Assembly: GCF_032854445.1 (NCBI RefSeq)
Contig: NC_088300.1
Span: 30,983,608 to 31,047,607, forward strand
DNA length: 64,000 bases
Reading direction: 5' to 3'
Source: Liolophura sinensis
Taxonomy: Eukaryota > Mollusca > Polyplacophora > Chitonida > Chitonidae
The notes beneath the pieces were generated by a model. That model was not told the DNA's origin and ran no database searches. It saw nothing but the letters and a program-made list of their open reading frames with translations. The position numbers and the translations under genes were made by a program. Of this stretch, positions 23,601-30,200 are shown piece after piece (the first letter of the stretch is position 1; every line of letters begins with the position of its first letter).

Positions 23601-24856
23601 CATGTGTACAAAACACTACACAATGGGTTTCTGAAAGAAGTACGACAGATTGGCGTATAGATTGTGGCATCTAGTGAAGCGATCGAGAGTCAAATTTAAT
23701 TTAGAGTCGGCATACTGCGATTAATCCATATAAGACAAATTGACATGTACAGATTGGAAAATGAACAAGAGGTGTGAAAAACGAGATCAACAGTGAACAG
23801 CCCACCTGGTTGTATACTAGTGTGTAGTTCATTCTTTCCAGTGCTTTTTCTTTCTTTTCTTTTTTCTTTCTTTTTGTAGATTCTGTGATGTCGGCTGCAA
23901 TGAATTTTTCTCGAGCTACAACCAAATTCCAAAAACGCCTTGCAAAGTTGGACCTTTCCAAGTAAGATAAGACAGAGTTTAATACTAAAGTTTAAACTTG
24001 CCTTCTGAGAAGTAACTCTAAAAGTGGAGAACGCTTCTCGACTAAAACAAATAGGCCCGAATCTTGTACTGTTTGTAATATAATACGGTTTCTGATTTAT
24101 TTGATTTATTTTATTGGTAATTTACGCCGTACTGAAGAATATTTCACTTATACGGCGTCCGCCAGCAGTATGGTGGGAGGGAGCCAAGCAGATAAGTATA
24201 CTTTCTCTGACGTCACTTCCTAATCATTTGATGCAATTTCACTTCTCTGCTGATTATAGCGATCTTCAGGCTCGGATAATCAACGATCAATTGATGGGGG
24301 TGGAGAGGGTGTTTATAGAACCACACGGTCTTCCAGGCAGACCGGAAATCAGGTAGCTAATCCTTTAACCATGTACGCAAGACTCGGCTCTTTCTTTGCT
24401 TGCTCATCGAAACATTAATCCGAGGAAGTGTAGAATTTTATATTCTCTTTTTGGATTTACAATTGTTTACATATTTTAAGGTTTCCAATCGAGCTGCAAA
24501 TTTTTAAAACTACATAATATGTAATGTAGTATCAGGTCGAGTTACTAGCAAACACATTTGTCAGCTATATAAGATAGCTTAGAGAATATTTTTTTAAATT
24601 ATTATCTTAACTCAGATTAATCGTCTGGTTGTTGGAATCAGTCAACCCTTTACAACTATGTTCCATTTCCAGGCATGTCGTTTTTGCACCGTCGCTGACC
24701 AATAACTACGCGGGCGTTTCCTTCTCGGGAATTACCGACCTTCTACACAAAATCTCGAGCACCGACGTGAAGAGGTGGGAAGAAGTCAAGAAACAGATTT
24801 CTGTGATAACGTACGCCATTCAAAGTGCTGCAAATCTCCTGGCTCCAGTATTATGA
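5420..24856 (+). CDS. NAALADL1: NAALADL1-like M28B zinc peptidase, 18 exons, frameshifted as assembled
   Basis: Membrane-bound zinc metallopeptidase of the glutamate carboxypeptidase II family (short N-tail, one TM helix, PA domain, M28 peptidase, TfR-like dimerisation domain). Family members remove acidic or N-terminal residues from peptides outside the cell. Exons: 5420-5631, 9807-9960, 11678-11810, 13060-13178, 13595-13781, 14384-14478, 15112-15198, 15757-15842, 16913-17034, 17374-17456, 19234-19297, 19925-19992, 20606-20688, 21766-21853, 22625-22880, 23880-23961, 24260-24352, 24673-24856. With four one-base indels allowed for, the product is about 731 residues, close to the family's 740-750. 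Zinc ligands: His and Asp in exon 9, Glu in exon 10, Asp in exon 11, His in exon 15. Wording such as [23 protein letters not shown] and SHQAVAR fits NAALADL1 better than FOLH1. Read as assembled, the frame stops at 15193-15195. This is either a recent pseudogene or base-level assembly error. Confidence 0.8.
5923..6301 (-). mobile_element. SINE-C copy in intron 1
   Basis: On the - strand it has a tRNA-like head (A-box-like tggcttaatagttagacc and B-box-like gggatcaaatcc, within 6235-6301). The body is shared with 18748-18996 (gtgactgggtgg, gtggcggcatca, gtacgac...taaaaccc), and the 3' tail is a short (ATGT)n run at about 5923-5940. Head, body and microsatellite tail together are typical of a complete SINE. 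Confidence 0.65.
6477..6562 (+). mobile_element. SINE-A 3' fragment
   Basis: Carries ccactataatgctggccc and gtgaaatattcttaagtacg followed by ccaataatatg. This is the 3' third of SINE-A, truncated at its 5' side, inside intron 1. Confidence 0.7.
6787..9806. repeat. Nested minisatellite filling the end of intron 1
   Basis: About 3 kb of tandem repeats. The basic monomer is about 24 bases (tgatggNaaggtatANNtgcag-like). Six diverged monomers make a 143-bp unit. A block of several units was then duplicated with an 809-bp offset, so sequences near 8352, 8495, 8638 and 8781 recur at 9161, 9304, 9447 and 9590. 143 is not a multiple of three, so the open frames of about 66 codons in each unit shift frame and are not genes. 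Monomers contain donor-like (ggtaag) and acceptor-like (ctgcag, atcacag) words. The last monomer supplies the AG of exon 2 at 9805-9806. Confidence 0.92.
9807..9960 (+). CDS. NAALADL1: Peptidase exon 2
   Basis: Enters in phase 2 and reads [16 protein letters not shown] ... [15 protein letters not shown]. The HLAGT and VLLSYP words are hallmarks of the GCPII family's N-terminal segment. The donor gttagc is weak, phase 0. The acceptor attacag lies in the final monomer of the intron 1 array. Confidence 0.88.
10053..10099 (+). mobile_element. SINE-A 3' end fragment
   Basis: ccctccacaatgccggctgg followed closely by gtcgtaaaataccaatcaaa. It is a short piece of the SINE-A tail with an internal gap, in intron 2. 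Confidence 0.5.
10414..10521. mobile_element. Chimeric SINE-A fragment: + body joined to - head
   Basis: 10414-10487 is SINE-A body in + orientation (cccggggctctgcccg, ataatgctggccgccgtc, aaatattcttaag). It is joined directly to 10488-10521, the reverse complement of the tRNA-like head (cgctaagcaactgagccacggaggcc). Head and body therefore face opposite ways, which a single insertion does not give. Confidence 0.7.
10859..11299. mobile_element. MITE with TTAA ends (copy 1)
   Basis: About 441 bases with terminal inverted repeats of about 55 bases. The left end is ttaaaggcaaagacaacact and the right end is its near-exact reverse complement ending in cattgcctttaa. Both ends include a motif resembling gatgaaagaccattaaaaa. 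TTAA sits at each edge, so the target duplication may be TTAA as for piggyBac-like elements. No open frame, so non-autonomous. A second copy lies at 52555-53009. Confidence 0.8.
11308..11549 (+). mobile_element. Full-length SINE-A with perfect 13-bp TSD
   Basis: tRNA-like head with A box (gtggctcagttggttagcg) and B box (gtgagttcaagtcc), a conserved body, and a tail caatcaaataaataaatgaat. It is flanked by identical tttaatagtgatg at 11295-11307 and 11550-11562. The left duplication overlaps the end of the MITE. It is the reference copy used to recognise the other SINE-A fragments. It lies 128 bases before exon 3 and is relatively young. Confidence 0.92.
11678..11810 (+). CDS. NAALADL1: Peptidase exon 3
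   Basis: Phase 0 entry after actgtag. Reads [20 protein letters not shown] ... [11 protein letters not shown] and ends with one base before gtaatg (phase 1). Two N-glycosylation motifs (NGT, NAT) fit an extracellular chain. It corresponds to the variable segment before the PA domain of GCPII. Confidence 0.82.
11990..12153 (-). mobile_element. 5'-truncated SINE-A with 13-bp TSD
   Basis: Antisense SINE-A body (gattggtgttttacgccg ... ccgggcagagcccggggg ... cacatacggcc) lacking the tRNA head. It is flanked by identical gtcagatgttgtg at 11977-11989 and 12154-12166. Truncation with a perfect duplication fits LINE-type target-primed insertion. Confidence 0.9.
12597..12666 (-). mobile_element. SINE-A 3' fragment
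   Basis: A (ttta)n run, then gattgtactcaagaatatttcactt and gatggcggccagcatta in antisense. Only the last 60 bases or so of the family are present. In intron 3. Confidence 0.8.
13060..13178 (+). CDS. NAALADL1: Peptidase exon 4 (PA domain)
   Basis: Reads [13 protein letters not shown] ... [16 protein letters not shown], a clear PA-domain segment of the family. The frame requires the second of two AGs four bases apart (13054-13055 and 13058-13059). The first AG would give a stop within a few codons. Donor gtgagt, phase 0. Confidence 0.88.
13216..13275. repeat. Relic of the intron 1 monomer in intron 4
   Basis: gatggttaaattataactatg, then aatggtaaggtttaacatgcg, then ttttgatgataac. This follows the 24-bp rhythm and wording of the intron 1 monomer, but diverged and only two to three units long. 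Confidence 0.5.
13595..13781 (+). CDS. NAALADL1: Peptidase exon 5 (PA domain)
   Basis: Follows tttttgcag in phase 0 and reads [20 protein letters not shown] ... [16 protein letters not shown] ... [17 protein letters not shown] and the SGVQRG turn are diagnostic for the GCPII/NAALADL family. Donor gtgagt after one extra base (phase 1). Confidence 0.92.
13964..14053. repeat. 29-bp triplication in intron 5
   Basis: Three exact copies of a 29-base unit (cacaattcaatggttccttg + gatgaactt), followed by the first bases of a fourth. The exactness indicates a recent local expansion. Confidence 0.93.
14384..14478 (+). pseudogene. NAALADL1: Peptidase exon 6 with two one-base deletions
   Basis: Follows tatatacag. 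Family words appear in three successive frames: [14 protein letters not shown], then QIPVH, then [10 protein letters not shown]. Frame changes fall between 14428 and 14429 and between 14445 and 14446. At each, one missing base (plausibly a C from a CC pair) would restore the family pattern (YAYR ... LP.IPVHP.. Y.DA..LL). With both repaired, the entry (1) and exit (2) phases fit exons 5 and 7 exactly. Unrepaired, translation reaches TAA at 15193-15195. Confidence 0.8.
15112..15198 (+). CDS. NAALADL1: Peptidase exon 7
   Basis: After tttttctag. Reads [20 protein letters not shown] then LGPQLTNN, matching the family's G-x-APP-W/F-x-G then Y-x-GPG segment at the end of the PA domain. Donor AG|gtaagt, phase 2. 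Confidence 0.88.
15757..15842 (+). CDS. NAALADL1: Peptidase exon 8
   Basis: After tttgtttag. Reads [20 protein letters not shown] then [14 protein letters not shown]..-GAVE is the linker into the M28 catalytic domain. Phase 1 exit, donor gtaatt. Confidence 0.9.
16913..17034 (+). pseudogene. NAALADL1: Peptidase exon 9 with two one-base insertions
   Basis: Acceptor cggttcag. Reads DRYVLI, then in the next frame [18 protein letters not shown], then in a third frame [16 protein letters not shown]. Extra bases lie at about 16930 (or within the following GGAAA) and in the CCC at 16983-16985. The first two zinc ligands are here: His (CAT 16937-16939) and Asp (GAC 16967-16969). The residue after the His, Arg in the usual HRD, is Leu (CTA). 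Without the two extra bases, exon length and phases fit both neighbours. Confidence 0.8.
17374..17456 (+). CDS. NAALADL1: Peptidase exon 10 (catalytic Glu)
   Basis: After tatttgcag. Reads [20 protein letters not shown] then GSTEWVE. The EE pair gives the catalytic base and a zinc ligand in this family. Donor gtaatc, phase 0. Confidence 0.93.
18174..18345 (-). mobile_element. SINE-A copy in intron 10
   Basis: Antisense SINE-A (atttgattggtggttcatgc, ggattatggtgggaggaaac, cagcatgagctggac), diverged, covering tail and body. The head may extend to about 18365. Confidence 0.75.
18573..18608 (-). mobile_element. SINE-A tail fragment
   Basis: tttgatcactgttttacgcc followed by gtactcaaaatg is a short antisense tail piece of SINE-A. 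Confidence 0.5.
18697..18742 (+). mobile_element. SINE-D tail fragment
   Basis: gccacgatatgcttgcaata then gtgtggcgtcaaggcataatc and (cattcatt)-type end. The same words occur at 21297-21360 and 22467-22500, defining a fourth short repeat family, SINE-D. It ends just where SINE-C begins. Confidence 0.55.
18748..18996 (+). mobile_element. SINE-C copy in intron 10
   Basis: tRNA-like start (tggcctaatggttagagcg), body with agtataatgtgactgggtgg and cagtggcggcatcag, and tail gtacgactttaaaccctcaag. Collinear with the reversed copy at 5923-6301. Confidence 0.65.
19234..19297 (+). CDS. NAALADL1: Peptidase exon 11 (zinc-ligand Asp)
   Basis: After gttttaccag. Reads [20 protein letters not shown] then Q. 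The Asp of NVD is a zinc ligand position. Phase 1 exit, donor gtaaaa. Confidence 0.92.
19925..19992 (+). CDS. NAALADL1: Peptidase exon 12
   Basis: After gttttaccag. Reads [20 protein letters not shown] then TKQ, matching the family's GN-x-x-x-x-V/A-x-P-L segment. Phase 0 exit, donor gtatat. Confidence 0.88.
20606..20688 (+). CDS. NAALADL1: Peptidase exon 13
   Basis: After atatgtag. Reads [20 protein letters not shown] then [12 protein letters not shown] corresponds to the family's IYDNW/LYESW. Phase 2 exit, donor gtaagg. Confidence 0.88.
21085..21175 (+). mobile_element. SINE-B 3' fragment
   Basis: ggttttctccacgcatagaac then gtgaaaaactctttattg and gtggcgttaaactgcaa. This is the tail wording of the second SINE family (SINE-B), which differs from SINE-A in its aaaaactc and gcgttaa words. 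Confidence 0.55.
21297..21360 (+). mobile_element. SINE-D fragment
   Basis: cgccacgatatggctgggat, then attgccgatgtggcgttaag, then ccataatcattcattcaat. This is the best copy of the short SINE-D tail. Similar tails are common in gastropod DNA as far as I recall. Confidence 0.55.
21372..21690 (-). mobile_element. SINE-B copy in intron 13
   Basis: A (ttta)n run, then gatttgttgtttaacgccat, ggctgtcaattttatgggtg, taaaccaccaacttttggca and a distal part with ccatatattggtggaagatg. Collinear with 25735-26050 and, in part, with 42000-42135 and 49620-49925. Confidence 0.65.
21766..21853 (+). CDS. NAALADL1: Peptidase exon 14
   Basis: After tgtttttcag. Reads [20 protein letters not shown] then [15 protein letters not shown] is a family signature in the catalytic domain. 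Phase 0 exit, donor gtacgt. Confidence 0.93.
21979..22200 (+). mobile_element. tRNA-derived SINE (SINE-B-like) in intron 14
   Basis: Head with ccgtggctggtttcagatgg and B box gaggttcgaatccagctctc at about 22043-22063, then a body with actccggtttcctccaccca, and a tail ttctttagtatggtgccaaa. Head and tail are in the same orientation. Confidence 0.6.
22467..22500 (+). mobile_element. SINE-D tail fragment
   Basis: agccacgatatggctacatt then gagctttaatcatccattc, a decayed SINE-D end. Confidence 0.4.
22625..22880 (+). CDS. NAALADL1: Peptidase exon 15 (zinc-ligand His)
   Basis: Largest internal exon. Reads [20 protein letters not shown], then [20 protein letters not shown], then helical sequence ending QLQQGNINI. 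The His of YPLYHTAY is the last zinc ligand position, and SHQAVAR is shared with NAALADL1. Phase 1 exit, donor gtatat. The dimerisation domain starts here. Confidence 0.94.
23156..23392. repeat. Degenerate GACA-type repeat
   Basis: Many imperfect agacag/gacaga words spaced irregularly, a decayed (GACA)n-like satellite in intron 15. Confidence 0.6.
23880..23961 (+). CDS. NAALADL1: Peptidase exon 16
   Basis: After a long pyrimidine tract ending tttttgtag. Reads [20 protein letters not shown] then LAKLDLS, matching the family's FSAVKNF ... F..RL helix of the dimerisation domain. Phase 2 exit, donor gtaaga. Confidence 0.9.
24093..24192 (-). mobile_element. SINE-A 3' fragment just before exon 17
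   Basis: ttggtaatttacgccgtact, gaagaatatttcacttatac and cagcagtatggtgggaggga in antisense. It ends 67 bases before exon 17, so it lies within the branch-point and acceptor neighbourhood of intron 16. Confidence 0.8.
24260..24352 (+). CDS. NAALADL1: Peptidase exon 17
   Basis: After gattatag. Reads [20 protein letters not shown] then [15 protein letters not shown]-x-x-ER-x-F is the strongest motif of the dimerisation domain. Phase 2 exit, donor gtagct. Confidence 0.94.
24673..24856 (+). CDS. NAALADL1: Peptidase exon 18 with stop
   Basis: After atttccag. Reads [20 protein letters not shown], then a helix with [20 protein letters not shown], ending LLAPVL and TGA at 24854-24856. It matches the C-terminal end of the family, including the short hydrophobic tail. 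Confidence 0.94.
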
Positions 24857-24873
24857 TTAATAAGTTGGATTTC

Positions 24874-24945
24874 AATAAACTTTGATCAGTTTTTGTGGCT
24901 GATCAAATGTTATAAATTAAGTATCTAGTTAAGAGATCCAATAAA
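24874..24945 (+). terminator. Polyadenylation signals of the peptidase gene
   Basis: AATAAA at 24874-24879, only 18 bases after the stop, and a second AATAAA at 24940-24945. The second leaves a more usual 3' untranslated length. Confidence 0.6.
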
Positions 24946-25130
24946 GATGTAAGTCAATAAAACTAGAGAAATAACGGAATAAGATAATTGAAATACGTAA
25001 CAAAAGAAATATGTGTGTAGGCTTATATGCATGATTAATTCGCAGAGTTTTCAAAAGTAGGCGGCTGAATTGAAAGTAATTATGTCACTATTACTATTGA
25101 TTTAAATAGTAAGAATATTCAAAGTAGGCG

Positions 25131-25530
25131 ACTACTGGGACGGCAGTAGACAGTTGTCTGCAGCCTGCTACTGGGACGGCAGTAGACAGTTGTCTGCAGC
25201 CTGCTACAGGGACGGCAGTAGACAGCTGTCTGCAGCCTGCTACAGGGACGGCAGTAGACAGCTGTCTGCAGCCTGCTACTGGGACGGCAGTAGACAGTTG
25301 TCTGCAGCCTGCTACAGGGACGGCAGTAGACAGCTGTCTGCAGCCTGCTACAGGGACGGCAGTAGACAGTTGTCTGCAGCCTGCTACTGGGACGGCAGTA
25401 GACAGCTGTTTGCAGCCTGCTACAGGGACAGCAGTAGACAGCTGTCTGCAGCCTGCTACAGGGACGGCAGTAGACAGCTGTTTGCAGCCTGCTACAGGGA
25501 CGGCAGTAGACAGCTGTCTGCAGCCTGCTG
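25131..25530. repeat. 36-bp minisatellite with three-unit higher order
   Basis: About eleven copies of a 36-base unit (gggacggcagtagacagctg + tctgcagcctgctact-type). Units alternate between ctactggg and ctacaggg in a W-R-R pattern (Trp versus Arg codon if translated), so a 108-base superunit is visible over copies 2-10. Most units contain the perfect palindrome gacagctgtc and ctgcag. The unit is a multiple of three, so a frame stays open, but there is no sign of a gene. Confidence 0.93.
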
Positions 25531-25734
25531 CTTGCCCTTTATGAACATCCTGAATTCGGAGTTATCATTAACCTTACCTTGTCAACACATGTTAAACATT
25601 GCTGGAAAGCAGTTATGGGAACATATTTTCAGAAATATACATTTCGGTCTTTTTATTGTGTTTTGTATTAATACTGCAGTCATTTATAAATATAATATAA
25701 TATATACAACTTTGTGCTGAAAAAAACTAATTTT

Positions 25735-26050
25735 ATTCATGTATTTATTTGATTGTTGTTAAACACAATAAGCTGTTTTTCACTTATTCGCTGGCGATTA
25801 GTTGTATGAATGGAGGAAACCAGAGTGCCCGTTTCAAACCACCGACTTTTGGCAAGTTACTGAGGAAATTTCCCACATTTGGCACACCTATATGAACACC
25901 ATGTATTGGTGAAAGACGAGTAACATACCCGGACTGTGCAAACGGCAACTGGAGCCTCGTCAGTTACATGTTGTCACCAAAGCCCCATACACAGTGAGAA
26001 GAGAGGCCAACAAGTTCCCTACCCAAGGCCGGGGTTGAACCCCCACGTTG
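25735..26050 (-). mobile_element. SINE-B copy
   Basis: atttatttgattgttgttaa, then attagttgtatgaatggagg, then aaccaccgacttttggcaag, then accatgtattggtgaaagac and, distally, aaggccggggttgaaccccc. It is the most complete of the SINE-B copies, collinear with 21372-21690. Confidence 0.6.
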
Positions 26051-26159
26051 TGTACCCTAGCAATTGCAAAATAATCACGTTGACCACTCGTTCACGCCCC
26101 AGTGATGTACAACAATTGTGCATACACATCTGGAAAACGCGCGGCACAATGCGGCAGCT

Positions 26160-26336
26160 GTGAGTTCTAGTACAATACAGGCTGGCTTCCTCTCCGGTCG
26201 TGCGTGTTAAGGTCTTCCAGCAACCTACGGATGGTCGTGTGTCCCCCCCACCCCCGGTCCCCGGTTACTGGCCGCCGTCTTATAGGTGAAATATTCTTGA
26301 GTACGACGTAAACACAATCAAACAAATAAATAAATA
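26160..26336 (+). mobile_element. SINE-A copy lacking its A box
   Basis: B-box region gtgagttctagtacaatac, then ttcctctccggtcgtgcgtg, cagcaacctacggatggtcg and gaaatattcttgagtacgac with tail caatcaaacaaataaataaa. Confidence 0.85.
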
Positions 26337-27079
26337 TGTTGGCACATTTCTCCTGCAAAGAAAAGCCTGACTTGGTACATGTACCAACATACGAAAGTTT
26401 GCAGGGATATTTATATGACTAGTTTATTTTTATGTTACATGGTGTCGTGATGTACAAAAAAAGTCATAAAAAACTTGTTCACAAATGATAAGTTAAAGGC
26501 GATCCGAATTAACGAATCGTTGAGGCATAGCCAGCCGATAGACATGAATCAAGGGAAATAACTTGGTATATAGCTTAACAATGTAGTTGTCTCCCTTCAA
26601 CCCAAGTCGAACAGGTGCTAGGCCAGGAAGGCCTGTATCAAGTCGGTCTGTTCTCCTCCACCCAGCTTGCACTGTATGGTATACACCTAATCATGAATAT
26701 TAATACTTGTATTTATTTAACAATTGAGAAAATGTTATGGGAGGGTCTGAACAAACCACACTGGCGGTGGGTATTTAGCTACTGGGTCTATAACAAGAAA
26801 GTATTTAAAATACACTTCAAGGAACTTTTCAAAACTACCCAGTTGAAGACGTTCATGAGGAAGAAAAGCGTACTAATGAAAATGTCGGAAAGAAAGGCAA
26901 ATGAATATTGTGATGAAGACAAACTAGGCTAAATCAAGCCCTTAATTATTTGGTGTAAAACTGCTTGGTTGTAACGAGGATACGTGTATCGACATGCCAT
27001 TCAAACATTCCATACTTCATGGTATCCAAAACAAAGTAGGGGATATAGATCCAGTTCGTGTTGATTTCTCGAAAGTACT
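26337..27079. other. No recognised gene
   Basis: AT-rich sequence. A 105-codon frame at 26615-26932 has lysine-rich content (KKVFKIHFKELFKTTQLKTF) and no recognised domain or splice sites. Part of it could be an old mobile element. Confidence 0.3.
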
Positions 27080-27270
27080 GTTATACAAATCAGAATGAAG
27101 AAGGACTACAACTATAGGACTTTCTGGAGGTATGACGTTAACCGTTATACAAATCAGAATGAAGAAGGACTACAACTGTAGGACTTTTGGGGGTGTCACT
27201 CTAACCGTTAGACAAATAAGAATGAAGGAGGACTATAACTATAGGACTTTTTGGGGGTGTCACGTTAACC
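27080..27270. repeat. Tandem triplication, about 64-bp unit
   Basis: Three copies beginning gttatacaaatcagaatgaa (third: gttagacaaataagaatgaa), each with aggactacaactataggact and ending near gttaacc. Confidence 0.88.
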
Positions 27271-30200
27271 GTTATAACAAACCAAAACAAGCCTCCTGAT
27301 GAAGCCTTTTAGTTAGCAAGCTCTTATGTGAATGTGGTTTGGTTGAATTTTGATATTTGCTTTCAGAATAGTCAGTCAGTTTCCACACACTTGTCTTATT
27401 AAATCAGGACTGCAAATAATTGTTCGAAAATCGTTTCCTTCGTAAGATGTGTCAGCGTTATTGAAATAAAATCTTCAGTGTTATCCCTTTGATACCATCC
27501 TCAAGATCATGTATTTACATGGAAAATAAAAATGATGACAACCACGACAATTGTTTTGCACCCGTATGACAAAAATGTGCAATTGTTGTATTCGATTCGT
27601 ATTTAAGCGTATAGATGTATACATGCGAACAATAATGTCACACATTTTCCTACCTAATTTAATTATCAATAATGTGTGCAAAAAATTCCTCTGTATATAG
27701 AACTTGTTCTTTTAATCTATCACAATACTAAAGTTTGTTCAACAGAGTATTGTTTATTTAATTAAAGATAATGAATAATAATGACTGGGGCGAATTATGT
27801 ATAAAATGTTTTCTTGAATAGACCGAAAACACTGTCATATCTTATTTATGGTGAAAACACCATTGTGAGGAATGTACAGGAAACAATCTTTAATACCAAG
27901 CAATTGTATAGCCCTGGGCAACCAATGGTATATACATGGTAAACACTAGGATATTATGGTACCCATAGATAAAACTATGGGTAAAACTACATGTGGGGAA
28001 AGTGAACGGGTGCTGCTACCACGTGAATGTATGGTGGATATCCGGGCGACTTCACGGTTGAAGGAAGCTGCACCTGACTTCATGAATACAGACATATTCG
28101 AAGCTTTACGCCCATTGGTCTTTGTCGTTTATGCCATGACCGAAAGCAAAGTCATCCATCATTGGTTATCTGTATGACGGAGAGTCATGAGAGATGCAGT
28201 TAATTCTGAGAGGCTGCTTAAAGCCAACAAGCTTCTAATTTATTGTGATCGTAGCAAATGAGCGTCCTCCGAGGACTGGGTCTGAGCATAGCTAGCCTGG
28301 GTAAGTCCTGCCCGTGGAAATATCTCTCCAAGATCACTATCTCTGTCCGAGTGTCGACCTCTGGTAGTGAAAACACTCGGATGTCACGCGAGAAGGGAAT
28401 GAATAAGGATCAACTGACAATGCAGAACTTTGGCCACATTCTATACATCTCCAATAAAGGCAGACGAACCCTTCCTTCTGGGGGCATCAAAATCCACTCA
28501 TTTTGATTAATGGCTTACTTTTTACTCCCTGGTGACCGCTGGCGAATATGATGTATCTTTGCGTGGTTTGGTTTGGGAAGCCTTGACGACCGCCAGGTAT
28601 ATCGTGTGCTGATTACCTGGAAACCCCTTTGGTACATTACCCGTTCTGGTCGACCGAGCCTCGGGAACTTAAGATACCGAGCAGAAATCAGAAACTGCTC
28701 ACAGCCAACGATTTTATTCTTTGCTCCATTCCATTTCCGGTGTAGTTTGGATGAGGCCTGTCACAGCAGATCAGACTCCAGACAAGAGCTCCGGTGCGGC
28801 GCTGCCCACCTAGATTCGCTTACCGGCTTGTGATAAGATTAAAACAGCTCACCTGCACAGGTGAAATAAAGACATGAAGTAGTGCGTAACCATCTTAACT
28901 ACCCACTCACGCGACAGTTCGGCTGGAGTCTTGGCGGAATGATCTCCGCATCAACCATCTCACATCCGGTTGTAGCGGAGCAAATTGCTAAAGCTCTCTC
29001 TCTTTCAAATCGATAGAAACTTCCTCCACAAATTTATAGCGATTTAGAAGAAAAGGCCAGGCTGGATTGTTTCGGATATCGCGCACAGCATAAATAGGCA
29101 AATTATAGCACATTGATTCAACCTCACCTGACAAACAGTATATTTCTTCAATAATTGTAGACACTCACGAAAGTCTGCAATATTTTCTCAGCCGCCTTCG
29201 GGGTTTATTGACTCTGTATATACGGTTTAGCATCCTTATTATCATGAGAGAGGAAGCAGGGTGGTTCACAAAAAGGAGCTAAATGCGTAGTATTGAATAT
29301 CTTTGTGACATAAATGTTGGTTTTAGCATTAACGTAAATATACTGAACAATGAGTTCAGTTCTTATACGGACCACTTTCTCCGTATCTTGAAAATGCTGA
29401 ATACTGATGCGCGTCCTCTCCTTCAACAAAGTCCAATAAAGTAGGAAATAGAGCTGAAGATGTGCGGTATTTAGAAGTACTACGTAAGGGCTAAACGTGG
29501 CTTACATCTGAATTTGAAGTGCAGAATTACACTGAAGTGATCCTACAGAAAAGCCTGATCAGCGAAGAAATCCTATCAGCTATAATTGCTTTACTTATGA
29601 TCCACTAAATCGTTCCTTCTCATCAATGCCGCGCAGTGAAGGTGCAATCCGATTACAGGTTTCTACAGCCCACCTTAAGCTTCGCTATATCGCTGACGTG
29701 AGAGGACGTCAGGTCTAGTCGGTCAAACCGCATTAAGTCAATCGGATAAGAAAAGAGCATACGTTAAAAAGTCTGCCGGGTTTAACGTCACGGTGGCATT
29801 AGCCAGGGAGACGCGCTCGCCCTCCATCAATATCCCAGACAAAGGTATATCGCCCTAGGAGGATTGGAATACCTATATGAGCGACTGCGTATAGGTAGGA
29901 GGGCTCGTGCCCCCGCCGCCCAGATCGATGTCTGAGAACATTAAACTGGGATTAGTCTCTCGGTAATTAAGGCGTGATTAGACCAGCTCAAGATTAACTC
30001 AGACGGAACAATCGAGAATGTCAAAGGACAAAGTCTTAGTGGTTTCAACTGTCAGAGAACGGGTATTTGTCATCGAATCTTGTCGTGTGTTGACTAACTA
30101 GGACTTTATTCGATGCTTTGAGAGAGTGTTAGTCTCTTGAAAGGCATTTGCACATAATTTGATTTAATATAATACCAGTACAAATAATGTTTTAAAAATT

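Noticed and set aside
25154-25720. 188-codon frame with 12-residue repeats
   Set aside because: Entirely explained by the 36-bp tandem array. No start context, splice sites or unique domain.
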